Positions 21,236 to 33,501 of a stretch of 64,000 nucleotides of DNA are shown piece by piece (the first letter of the stretch is position 1; each line of letters starts with the position of its first letter). This DNA comes from Tilletiopsis washingtonensis (Eukaryota; Basidiomycota; Exobasidiomycetes; Entylomatales): positions 39,621 to 103,620 of the forward strand of contig NW_020312026.1 of NCBI RefSeq assembly GCF_003144115.1. Direction: 5' to 3'. A model generated the notes under the pieces. The model ran no database searches, was not told the origin of the DNA, and saw only the letters and a list, made by a program, of their open reading frames with translations. Both the position numbers and the translations under genes were made by a program.

Positions 21236-23605
21236 ATGAGCGACACTGGGCCTTCGCGCGACGTGCGTGTGCCCGCATGCGCCTCGTGCCCGCCCCTCTG
21301 CGCTCCCCGCTCATGCCGCATCCGCAGGAGCTGCCGCTCATCTTCCGGCATCTCAAGGCGCAGCGCAAGGAGAACCGCGTGCGTGTCGCACGCCGCCGCG
21401 CCCGCACCTGCAGCACGCTTGCTGACGCTGCCATCAGACGTGCTTCGACTGCGGCGCCAAGAACCCGTCGTGGGCCAGCGCCACGTATGCCGTCTACATC
21501 TGCCTCGACTGCTCGAGCGTGCATCGCAACCTCGGCGTGCACATCACCTTCGTCCGGTGCGTGTGTGCTGCGCGCCTGCCGCTCGCGCGCTGCATCCGCA
21601 CTGACGCGCACACGCACAGCTCCACGAACCTCGACTCATGGACGTGGACGCAGCTGCGCCTCATGAAGGTCGGCGGCAACGGCGCCGCGACCGACTTCTT
21701 CGCACGCCACTCCGGCGGCGCCTCGCTGCTGGCGCCTGGCACCGAGGGTGCGACCAAGTACAACTCCTCGGCCGCACGTGCCTACCGCGAGGAGCTGGCA
21801 CGGCGTGCGGCGGCAGATGCCAACGGCGCGCCGACGTCGTCCCGCGTGCTCTTCCCCGGCATGCAGGGCCTGGAGAGCGCACCGAAGGCGGCTGAGAAGA
21901 AGGCCGACGAGGAGGACTTCTTCGACGACTGGGACACGCCGGCAAAGCCCGCCGCTACGCCAAAGGCGGCGGCTGCGGCCAAGCCGGCTCTGCCGGGCAT
22001 CGGCATGCGCCCTGCGCCGGCAGCAGCAGCGCCGAAGCCAGCAGCTGCCGCACCTGCCCCCGCGCCCGCACCTGCTGCGCCGGCTGCGCCCGTCACGTCG
22101 TCGTCGCTGCGTCCGGCAGCAGCTCGCGGCGCCTCGGGCTCGTCGGCTGGCTCTGCGCTTGGTGCTGTGCGCGCCAAGCCCAAGGCTGCACTCGGCGCCA
22201 CGAAGCTCGGCGCCTCCAAGCTCGGCGGCGTGCGTCGTGGGGCAGCTGCACCCGTGCTCGACTACGAGGCGGCAGAGCGTGCAGCTGCTGAGAAGGAGGC
22301 CGAGGCCGCACGGCTCGAGGCTGCCGCTCGCGCCGGCGCAGAGAAGGACCTCGCCGAGAAGATGGCGCGTGCTGCCATCGCCGCCGCCGGCGCAGCAGAG
22401 GAGAAGGCCAAGGCCAACGTGGCTGCCGGCGCAGCGAACAAGCAGGCGAGCGCCGAGGGCGGCAAGGTCGAGCTGCAGCCGAAGGAGGTGCGGTTGGGCG
22501 GCGAGAACGAGCGGTTGGGCATGGGCTTCGGCCGCATCGGCGTCAGTGCGGAGCGCGTGAGGGAGCGCGCAGAGGCAGAGAGGAAGGCGAAGTACGCTGC
22601 TGGTGAGTCGAGCTGCGGAAGAGGTCCTGAGTGCTCAGTCAGGAGGCATGCGGCGAGAGGGCGGAAGGGATGCGCCGTCTCGGCGAGCCGCTCCTCAATG
22701 TGCATCGCCGCAAAGCTGCGAAGCATCGAGGGCAGGCCAGCGCACGTCTTGACGAGACGAGTCGGTGCATGTGCTGCTCGTCATAGGCTTGCGTCGACAT
22801 GCTTGCGCACTGCCACAGTGTCAGACTTCTGTCGGCGCTCGTCATCGAAGCGACTTGCTCCGTCGATGCTTGCATGCTCTGTGCGAGCGATGCCTGTGCC
22901 ACGCGAACTTTGCTTGCTGCGGCTCGTTGTCCCCTTGCGCCTGTGTCGCCCTCGCCGTCGGCTCCTCTGACATCTCCCTCCTTCCAGTCGCTGCCGACAC
23001 GCCCGACTATGCGCGCTCCAAGTTCGCCGGGCAGAAGTGTGCGTTGCCCAGAGCCTGCCCTTCCTGCTCCACGCGCTCACCTCGTTCCCGCTCAGCGATC
23101 TCATCCGACCAGTACTTCGAGCGCGGCACGTACGACGCTGCTGCAGCGTCGGAAGCGCAAGCGCGCCTGACGTCCTTTGCGGGGCAGACGAGCATCTCGT
23201 CGTCGCAGTACTTTGGGCGCGACGAGGACGAGGAAGGCCTGCACAACGGCGGGCCGCCAGCTGCCGACGGCGAGTGGACGGGCGACTTTGAGCAAACGGC
23301 CAAGGAGTACTACGAGCGCTTCATGGCGAACCCAGACGTGCAGAGCGGCATCGAGTCGTTCCGGACGGGCGCACTGAAGGTGCGTGGGCACGCACGTCGC
23401 GCCGAGCGCAGAGCTGACCTCGAGCCTCCTCGCTCCCCTCTCCCTGTCTCGCCCCATCGTCGCCGATGCTTCTTGCTTGCTCGACGGCCATCTCCGCGCC
23501 TGCTCTGCTCGTCACGCGCAACACGGTGCCTCCCACTCGCTCGGCGCCGGCGTCGACGCGCAGCTCGGCCAATACCTCGAGGAGATGGCTCGCAACGGCG
23601 GCTAG
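21236..23605 (+). CDS. GLO3: Arf GTPase-activating protein, Glo3/ArfGAP2-3 type
   Basis: Seven exons (21236-21262, 21328-21378, 21438-21556, 21620-22602, 22988-23038, 23096-23379, 23564-23605) give 518 residues. The ArfGAP zinc finger begins [13 protein letters not shown] and continues [22 protein letters not shown], with the arginine finger in HRNLG. The middle is Ala/Lys/Glu-rich with coiled-coil tendency. Near the end are two Glo3-type repeats, ISSDQYF and ISSSQYFG, which support Glo3 rather than Gcs1. Glo3 stimulates Arf1 GTP hydrolysis on COPI vesicles for Golgi-to-ER retrieval. Intron 4 is 385 nt. The last exon codes [13 protein letters not shown]; its acceptor is the least certain junction. 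Confidence 0.93.
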
Positions 23606-23797
23606 ACGCAGCGTACACACGCAGTCGCCTCGCTCCCTGCTGCAATGGACATCTCTCTCGCTCTCTCGCTCGCTGATGTCACACATAGAAGCGCGGGTAT
23701 GGTGATGCATTTGGTGGCCGGGTGGTGGTACAGAGGAGAAGGTTCGAGGCCGGGTGGTGGTACAGGAGAGCCTAAGATACAGACGATGGACAAGAGG

Positions 23798-25432
23798 CTA
23801 CCAGCGGCGTGCGCGCGGCGTGCGATTCATGTCGACGGCATGGCCGTCCGGCGTCTCACGCATCGGCGAGCCCGGCCACAGATCGCCATCGCGCTGCGGG
23901 GTGCGAGGCTCGGCCGGCAGCGGCTGACGGCGCTGCGGCTCGTCGCGATCGTCACGGCGCATGTCGCGCGCGCCGACGTTGGGGTGCGACGGCTCGTCGC
24001 GGTCGTCNNNNNNNNNNNNNNNNNNNNNNNNNNNNNNNNNNNNNNNNNNNNNNNNNNNNNNNNNNNNNNNNNNNNNNNNNNNNNNNNNNNNNNNNNNNNN
24101 NNNNNNNNNNNNNNNNNNNNNNNNNNNGCCGACGTTGGGGTGCGACGGCTCGTCGCGGTCGTCACGGCGCATGTCGCGCGCGCCGACGTTGCGGCGCGGG
24201 CCGATGTCGCGGTGGTGCTGGTCGCGGCGCCGCAGCTCGTCGGGGTCGCGACGGTGGTCGCGACCCTGCGGCTCGTGGTGCTCGCGACGGTGATCGCGAC
24301 GGTAGGGCTCCTCGAGGTCGCGAGGGTGGTCGCGAGGGTGGGGCCCGTCGACGTCGTGACGGCGCGACTCGTCGAGGTCGTGACGGCGCGACTCGTCGAG
24401 GTCGCGAGGGTGGTCGCGAGGGTGGTCGCGAGGGTGGTCGCGACGGTGCGACTGGTCGAGGTCGTCGCGGCGCAGGCCGGTGCTGCGCTGCGAGCCGACG
24501 TTGTGGCTGGCCACGCTCTCGTAAGCGCGGATGGTCTGCTGGGCCCCAGCGAGGGCCAGCTGCGCTCCGACGAGCTCGCGGCGTACGAGAGCGAGGTCGC
24601 TGCGTACGAGATCGAGGTCGCGGCGTAGGTCCGTCGCCTCCGTCCTGAAGCGACCGTTCTTGCGACGCTCCTCTCTGGGGCGTGAGGGGGGTCAGTATGA
24701 GTTGAGGCTGCAATCGGGCGTCGGGGACACAAGGTCGGCGTCGCGCCCAGCACACGACGCCGGACGGAGGGGCCTCGGGGACTCAAGATCGGCTTCGCGC
24801 CCAAGGGTACGGCGGAGCGGCCTCGGGGATTCAAGATCGGCTTCGCGCGCACCACACGGGGATGGGCGGAGAGGCCTCGGGGACTCAAGATCGGCTTCGC
24901 GCCCAAGGGTACGGCGGAGTGGCCTCGGGGATTCAAGATCGGCTTCGCGCCCACCACACGGGGATGGGCGGAGAGGCCTCGGGGACACAAGGTCGGCTTC
25001 GCGCCCAAGGGCAGGCGGAGGGGCCTTGGGGCGCGAGTGCGTCGCACAGCTCACCTGAAGGACTCGTACAGTCGCTCGTTCTTGCGGCGCTCTGCCTCCA
25101 AACGGATCTGAGCCGCAGTAGCCTCGGCAGTGAGGCGCAGAAGCGTGGTGTTGGTCGTGTCGCCGACGGTCGTGTTGATGTTGTTGCCGTTGCTCATCGA
25201 GCCGACGTTGACGTTGACGCAGACGGCGACGGCGCTGGCCGAGCGCTGCCGCTGCTTGCCTGCAGCGCGAGACGAGAGCGACGGCCCTGCCAAAGCTGTG
25301 CGGGCGCGCTTGGGCGTCGACGCCGGTGGCGACGAGGCGGCGGCTGCGGGGACGTGTCAGTCTAGTGGCTGAATGCTGCGCGCCGGCGCGGCGACGCGCT
25401 AACTCACGCGAGAGGGAGCGCTTCGGCAGCAT
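23798..25432 (-). CDS. repeat-rich coiled-coil protein of unknown function, with assembly gap
   Basis: Three exons (25432-25408, 25343-25055, 24674-23798) fit in phase. The N-terminal part has LSPAASSPPASTPKRAR and a polar Asn/Thr stretch (MSNGNNINTTVGDTTNTT). A predicted coiled coil spans the splice between exons 2 and 3 (RLEAERRKNERLYESF, then EERRKNGRF and TDLRRDLDLVRSDLALVRREL). From there on it is Arg/Asp/His-rich with tandem units: four-residue RDHP-type repeats, then 18-residue units beginning DDRDEPSHPNVG. A 120-base run of N (24008-24127) interrupts the last array, so length and frame through it are unknown. I do not recognise the family. The ATG at 25432 is a choice; an in-frame one exists at 25579. 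Confidence 0.55.
23941..24181 (-). repeat. 54-bp coding tandem repeat interrupted by an N gap
   Basis: The unit, read on the minus strand, codes the 18 residues DDRDEPSHPNVGARDMRR. One copy lies before and one after the 120-N gap, with nearly identical flanks. The gap very probably marks a collapsed or unresolved minisatellite, so the true copy number is not known. Confidence 0.85.
24008..24127. other. assembly gap (120 N)
   Basis: 120 undetermined bases inside the coding repeat of the coiled-coil gene. The round length suggests an estimated or filler gap. Confidence 0.99.
24720..25031. repeat. intronic minisatellite with alternating 48/54-bp units
   Basis: Units starting GGCCTCGGGGAYTCAAGATC alternate between a version ending CAAGGGTACGGCGGAG (48 bp) and one ending CACACGGGGATGGGCGGAGA (54 bp), giving a higher-order repeat of about 102 bp with five to six units. 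It fills most of the second intron of the coiled-coil gene. Every unit is a multiple of three and open on the minus strand, so an alternative coding use cannot be excluded. Confidence 0.85.
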
Positions 25433-26360
25433 GTCAGAGAAGAGGGGTCGAGGGGAGCGGATGCGAGGAAGCGAGAGCGGACGCGATAGAGCGAGAGCGG
25501 ACGCGAGGAAGGCGGGGGGGAGGGGGGGTCGCACGTAGATGGAGCAGGTGGAGAGCGAGAGAGCCAGGGGCCCGGACACGCTGTCTTAAGAGAGGCGGCC
25601 GCAGCGAGCGGGTGGGGAGCGGCGCCATCGCTGCAGAGCGGCTGGGGCGCAGCAGCGAGCAGCGGCGGAGCGGCGGCATCGCTGCAGAGCGGCCTGGGCG
25701 CAGCGCAGCCGCAGTGCAGCGGCGGCGCGGCGCTGCGGGCGTTGCGGCGTGTGTGCAGAGGGGGGGCGTGTTGTGGTGAGAGTGGTGGATGGAACGCTGC
25801 CTGATCGGGCGCGTGCGACGAGCTTTTAGCCTCTGCGGCGCGCGGCCGCCCCTGCCTCGAGCGAGCCCGGCGCTGACGCGGCCCGACGTGTCGCGTCCTC
25901 ACCCGCTGCCGACGCGGCGCGCCCAACGGCTCGCCTGCATGCTGCTGCACCGCCTCGTCGCACTCGTCGCACTCTCCAGAGCGCAGTAGCAGCGCAGCGG
26001 CAGCCTCAGGCGACACCAACCATGGCGCTCGGCGCCGCAGGCCGCTCCGCCGTTGCAGCGGCGGGCCGAGCAGGGGTGGACAAACGAATGCATTGGACGG
26101 CTGAGACAAGTGATCGCGCAGGCGGGGCGGACGAGGTAGGAGAGATGGGCTTCGTCGAGTTCGAAGCACTCGTGTCTTCGTCTGCAGCCTCACAGCAGCA
26201 GCAGCTGCAGCTGCAGGGTGCAGGGGTGGCGCTGCTGCTGGTTGCGGCTGCGCTCTGCATCCTCCTGCCTGCAGCTGATGCTGTGCTGCGTCTCTGATAT
26301 GCTGCATCGTCGGTGGCGGCGAGGCTCAATATGCCGCATGGTGTGCGGCGAGGCGGAAGG
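25433..26360. other. spacer between two minus-strand genes
   Basis: 928 bases. The part nearest 25433 is purine-rich on the plus strand (pyrimidine-rich upstream of the minus-strand gene, a promoter/leader look). An imperfect direct duplication with a 51-base offset lies at about 25615-25720 (shared core CATCGCTGCAGAGCGG). A possible small plus-strand ORF at 26022-26297 is listed separately. Confidence 0.5.
26022..26297 (+). CDS. candidate small membrane protein (91 aa), doubtful
   Basis: A single-exon ORF with a good start context (ACCAACCATGGCG). It carries GEMGFVEFEALVSS, a Gln-rich stretch, and a convincing C-terminal hydrophobic span GVALLLVAAALCILLPAA, so it could be a tail-anchored peptide. 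No family is recognised. ORFs of this length are common by chance at this GC content, so I give it low weight. Confidence 0.22.
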   Translation: MALGAAGRSAVAAAGRAGVDKRMHWTAETSDRAGGADEVGEMGFVEFEALVSSSAASQQQQLQLQGAGVALLLVAAALCILLPAADAVLRL

Positions 26361-27231
26361 CTAACGCATCGTCGGCGGGACTGCGGCCATGGCGGCATCG
26401 GCTGTGCGCCGTCGGACTCGAGTCGCCTCAAGCTCTGCCAGGTTGCTCTCGATCTGCTTCTGGACGGCCTGAAAGGCGTCCTCGAGGCCGAGGCGTTTAA
26501 GCACCTTCTTGCGCGCCTCCTTGGACACCTTGGTCTTGGGCAGCGTCTGGTGGGGATGCCGCACCGCCACGGCACTCACAGCAAGCGCCGTGCTGCTGCG
26601 TTGAGCCTCGAGTTGGGCGGTCTTGAGCTCGGCGAGAGCCTTGTGCGCGCTGGTCTCGGCCTCGGCGACGGCCTGGACCTTCTCGTTGAGCTCGCGCTTC
26701 GTGCGCTCTAGCTCGTCCTTGACGTCGCGCAGCTCTGCGACTTTTTGCTGCCAGGCTGCGCTGTGTGTCGGCCGCACGCCGCGTCAGGGTGCTGCTGATC
26801 ATCATCGGCCCAGCGGCCTCTTTGCCGTCGGCTGCTTCGTCGAATACTCGACTCACCGAAGCAGCTTGACCGAATTAGCGATGCTCCGCGCCGATGCAGT
26901 GATGTCTTGCACGCAGGAATCGAAGACGGCCTCATGGGAGCCCCGCCTCGCCTCCTCGTGCGCGGATTCGGTGCCGACCGCTGCACGGGTAAGGCGGGCT
27001 CTGCGAGTGTGAGGCAGGCTGCGGCTGATGAGTCGCATGCTGGGTGGAGAGGCACATCATGCAGCTGTCCAGAGCGCAGCGTCAGATCCACAGCGCATCG
27101 CGCAAAAACGACTGGCTATCGCGGCGCTGCTTCGAGGGGCGCTCGGGCTCCTCTCTGGCAGCGTCGATCTGCTGCTCCGAGGACAGCGGCGACGAGCGTG
27201 AGGGCGAGTGCTTGTGAGGTGAGCTGGACAT
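26361..27231 (-). CDS. small coiled-coil protein of unknown function
   Basis: Proposed exons 27231-27092, 27000-26857 and 26760-26361 give 227 residues. The N-terminus is Ser/Pro-rich (MSSSPHKHSPSRSSPLSS). The rest is helical: SFLRDALARLTRAAVG, then FDSCVQDITASARSIANSV, then a long heptad region (ELRDVKDELERTKRELNEKV). The basic helix SKEARKKVLKRLGLEDAFQ follows. The second splice is solid (GTGAGT donor, CTGAC branch). The first uses a weak donor, GTGGATCTG, chosen because it joins two helices in frame; alternatively the protein starts at 27038. A 33-nt in-frame segment (codons after SSTALA) could be a further intron. The size and architecture would fit a complex subunit (kinetochore or tethering type), but I cannot assign it. 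Confidence 0.5.
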
Positions 27232-28582
27232 ACTGAGCTGAAGGGTGTACGATTCCTGAGCAGCACGCTCGCCTTTTGACCTCTGGCGCAGACCTCTCGC
27301 GAGCGTGCTCGCTGCCGCATGCGAGCGGCGCGTCTCAGCCACGCTTCGCAGCCGAACTCGCCAAGGACGCAGATGGAGCGCAGAGCGATCGCAGTCCGGT
27401 GCTGCGGCATCGCGCAGCAGCAGCCAGTGCTGCGGATGCGATCAGCGCTGCGGCACCGGCGCAGCAGGCGATGCGAGCGTTTGGCACAGCCGCCTCGCGT
27501 CGAGAGGTGCTCGGGATGGCCCAGCGGACGCGTCGCAGCGGCGCAGCACACCCTTGCGCTGGCGTCCGACATGCCGACGGTGCCGCATGAGCCGCGCCGG
27601 CATGCGGACTGAGCACGCTTCCTTTGCGCCGCTCGGCATTTGAGTACTCGGCATCGCGGCGTGCGCAGCAGAGCTCGATGACTCGACGGCGTGCGTTCCT
27701 GCCGCAGCAAGGCGGCGCCGGCGCAGCGCAGCGGCGGGCGAGGGCGAGGGCGCGCATGCAGCGCTGCACGACGCGCAGCTGCCTCGCACACGCCCAGCAC
27801 GCGCCGTCCGACGCGAGAGTCACGCACCTGCCGCAGGTCGTCCAACTGCACATCTCCTCAAGCACTCGCAAGAGATTCGACCAACGTCGAGCGTGCGGTG
27901 CCGTGCCGAGCAAGCGGTGCGTGATGGGGCCAGAGCGGACGGCGGCGAAGATGACAGCCGAAAGGGGCAGGCACGCCCGCGGCGCAGCGCCGCTCCCACG
28001 CTGTGTGCCTTGCGCCGCCCGATTGCGCCCTCCACGCTAGCCAAGACGGGTGCGGCGCAGCGCGAGGCACCTGCGCTGCGGAGCGGCGCCGGAAGCGGGC
28101 GAGGCGGCGTGTGCGCAGACAGCGCGCAGCACACACAGGCGGCGTGCCCGGATGCACATGCGGCGCGTGCTGCACGGCGTTGGCCGCGGCGCGTCGGCAT
28201 CAGAGCAGTCTCGCACCCAGGCCCAGCAGCAGCAGAGGCTCTGCCCGCGCAAGCCGGCGGCCTCGCGCCCTCTGCTGGCGTGCCGCTGCCAGAGCAGGCC
28301 TCGCTGTCGCCCGCCGGCGGCGTGCACGGTGGCCGTGCCGCATCGCCGAGGCCGCTCTCCGCCGCGCACTCGCCCGAGCTGTCCCGTCCCTCTCGCTCCC
28401 ATCGGCCTCCCTCTCGCTCCACCCCACTCCACCTTGCTGCCTCGCACAGCCGCACGGCACTCGACGCTCGCTTCCTCGGCGCACCTCACGCCGCCGCACC
28501 CGCCTGCCTGGCGCACCTTGCTTGCTCGAGCGCCGCTCCGTCTCGCTCCGCCTCGGCCGTCCGCCGACCCGCGGCCGCAGCC
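27232..28582. promoter_or_regulatory. divergent spacer upstream of YPK1
   Basis: 1,351 bases between divergent starts. No gene recognised; open frames give only Arg/Ala/Cys-rich chance sequence. The 200 bases before the YPK1 ATG are strongly pyrimidine-rich (repeated CTCGCTCC-like runs), typical of a fungal core promoter and leader. Confidence 0.5.
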
Positions 28583-31091
<2,509 letters not shown>

Positions 31092-31774
31092 GGGGCGCAC
31101 TCTGGACGGATTGCCGCCAGTGCCGCACCAGCGCTGTGCCGGGCGATCGTCTCTGTGGCTGCCTGTCTCCCTCTTCTCACCTCTCGAGCCCCGTGACACA
31201 CTCTCCTTTCTGATCTGCCTCTCACCCCGTCCTGTCCGCGCGTCCACGTCTCGTACACAAGAACTCTTTACCCCTCCATCACACAATTCATCTTCACATC
31301 GCTGCGTCGTCGGTGCCTAGCCGCTCTGCCAGCTCGAGCAGCCTGCCGTATGGAGGCGAGACAGTCTGTGTCGTCCGCAGCAGAGCAACTCCCGCCGAGA
31401 GTCAGCTGGCCTTGCGAACGGAGACCCACGACAGGCCACCGCGCTCGGGCCGCTCGAAGAAGCCGCGTGCCAAGAGAGAGCACTCTCCTTCGCACTGCCA
31501 TCCATGCCCTCCACACAGCGAGTGCATGTTCCGAGAGTAGGAGCAAGAACGGCTTCTCGGCGCCGTGCAGCTGAGTGATGGGTGATTCGATTTGATGGGT
31601 GGTGTTACAGAAAGGCCAGGAACGGAAGCGCAGCGGGAACGTGCTGTGACAGTGGGGAGAGCGCATCTGCTGCAAGGCCTGGCAGAGTGTTGCGCGCGCG
31701 CGTAAAGCGAGATGGCTGAAAGTCGCGAGAGAGAGAGAGAGAGAGACAGGTGGGTGTGCGAGCAAGGTGCACAA
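31092..31774. other. convergent spacer
   Basis: 683 bases between the stops of YPK1 and the E2 gene. It holds a pyrimidine-rich YPK1 3' region and a GA dinucleotide run near 31730. No gene or RNA recognised. Confidence 0.5.
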
Positions 31775-33093
31775 CTAGTCGTATGCCTCTTCTGCAGATT
31801 GCCGCACGAGCTGGCGCACCTGCGAGGAAATGACTGGCGTGAGCTCTCATGCGATGCGTCTGTGGAAAGGAGCGGCACTGACCTTCTTGCGGTAGCCCTT
31901 GATGTCGTCGCGGACCTGCTTCGCCGCGTCGATGTTCGCAGGCGAGTCGGTGCTGGGCGTGTCCATTGACAGAAGACTGATGACAGAGATGAGCTGCAGG
32001 GCAGAACTGTCAGTGGAATGCTTCTCATGGCCGCATCTGCTCGAAAAAGGAATGTGCAGGTCGTAGTCGAGCATCGCAGAGCAGCCGCTCGGCCTGCACG
32101 AGTTCAGGCTCGCTGCCCTGCTTTGCACCAGTTCTGCGTCGTGCCATCGCCGACAAGCTGCAAACTCGCTGCTCACTTCGTGCCGCCACTGGGCTGCCGG
32201 CCGCCTTTGACGTGCTCTTTGCGAGCCGAGGGCAGCCCGCGCTCTGACACGCATCAATGGAGCTCAATGGGGCTCAAGCTCGTATCCCACACCCTTCCAG
32301 GCTTCCACCATGCGATCCATCCTGCACATCCTCCTGCTCTCCCTTCTGCGCATCAAATCCACCAGACCAGCCAGCCGCCACTCCGCCAGACTCGACTCAC
32401 GATGCTCTCGACCGTGTGCACAGGCATCCAGCGCTCTCCCGCATCTTCGTAGCCGTACTCGTCCGTTCCCGGAGCATGCTGCAAGGCAAGGAAGCGGCGT
32501 GAGCGGTGCTTGCGCGCTGAGCGATCGCCCGGCCGCAGCGAAAGGCGTGCACGCCACGCACCAGAATGGAGATGCACACGTTGCCGTCGGCGTAGACTGC
32601 AGAGGCGCGCTGTGTGAGCTGCCGCCTGCGGAGTAGCTCCGATCGCACGCAGACTCACCGTTGGGGTGCCACATGGGCGTGATGAACTTCATCTTCGGCG
32701 GCAGCAGCGGGTACTCGGGCGGAAAGACGAGCTCGGCACGCAGGAAGCCACCCTCGTAGAGCGTGTCTGCCAGCATGGAGCGCAGGGCGTCAGCCGGGCA
32801 CTCGAGGGGCGAACTCCCCGTGCGCCACTCACCGTTCGGGCCGATGATCATGATCTCCCACTCGTACAGGTTGTCGTCATCCTTGAGGCCCGCACTGAAG
32901 CCGTCGACTGGGCCTGAAGGAGAGCGGCGTGCGTCAGCAGCTGCTTCGAGCGCAAGGGAGAAGTAGCGCGGCAACGCACGTTTCCGCAGCTCAGTGAGCT
33001 GACTGTGGGTCAAGAGAGGTCAGCGGCGCTTCGCATGAGCGAGACCGGCTCTCGGGCTTACCGCTTGAGCAGCAGCGCATTGCCCGAGCTCAT
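31775..33093 (-). CDS. ubiquitin-conjugating enzyme E2, UBE2G1 type
   Basis: Eight exons (33093-33062, 33002-32980, 32913-32833, 32766-32659, 32596-32562, 32478-32401, 31993-31883, 31819-31775) give 170 residues, exactly the E2 G1 size. Landmarks: LLLKRQLTELRKRPVDGFSA, YEWEIMIIGP, PPEYPLLPPKMKF, then HPN and the catalytic Cys89 in DGNVCISILHAPG. The acidic loop insertion GTDEYGYEDAGERW is characteristic of the UBE2G/Ubc7 group, and the ending RQSAEEAYD resembles UBE2G1. It transfers ubiquitin to substrates with an E3. One intron (31994-32400) is 407 nt although it interrupts a conserved helix; no conserved residues are missing. Confidence 0.95.
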
Positions 33094-33501
33094 GGTTGCC
33101 GAAGAGAGAGGTGGCGCAGCGGCGGGCGCAGGGGGGGTGCGGAAGCGACGAGCGGCTCTGCGGCGAGGAGCTTCTGCGGTGCTGTGTGTGGAGTGCGAGT
33201 GTGCAGTGGTGCGGGCTCGCCGGCGGAGCGGTGTGGGGTGATGGAAGGAGAGCGGAGAAGGATGATGAGTGCAGGACAGGAGAGATGCGGCGGCGGCGCA
33301 CGGGCACCGCCAGGGTGCAGCGGGCGGCGCGACTACTCTTTCGACGCGCTGGTTGTATTGGGCGCCGACGTGTTGTAGTGCCCGACTGCAGCCTCCACTC
33401 GGCGCGAGGCGAAGATCTGCCTCGCCTGCACCTGCTCCTTCGCGAGGCAGCCTGCCTTCTGCCCACCATCTCCTCTGTTGCCCGGCTGGCGCCTGTGCAC
33501 C
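33094..33501. promoter_or_regulatory. divergent promoter region, E2 / AFG2
   Basis: 408 bases between divergent starts, presumed shared promoter. No specific element recognised. Confidence 0.45.

Noticed and set aside
22603-22987. Long GLO3 intron as a host for a snoRNA
   Set aside because: I found no convincing C (TGATGA) and D (CTGA) box pair nor an H/ACA fold by eye. The same check failed for the long MSP1 and E2 introns.
23735-23760. GGTTCGAGGCC, resembling a tRNA B box
   Set aside because: The surrounding bases do not form a T-arm stem or an acceptor stem, and no matching A box is seen. It is part of a short direct repeat (GGCCGGGTGGTGGTACAG) in the 3' flank.
24720-25031. Regularly spaced repeats that might suggest a CRISPR array
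   Set aside because: The units are contiguous and similar throughout with no unique spacers, and the genome is fungal; this is a minisatellite.
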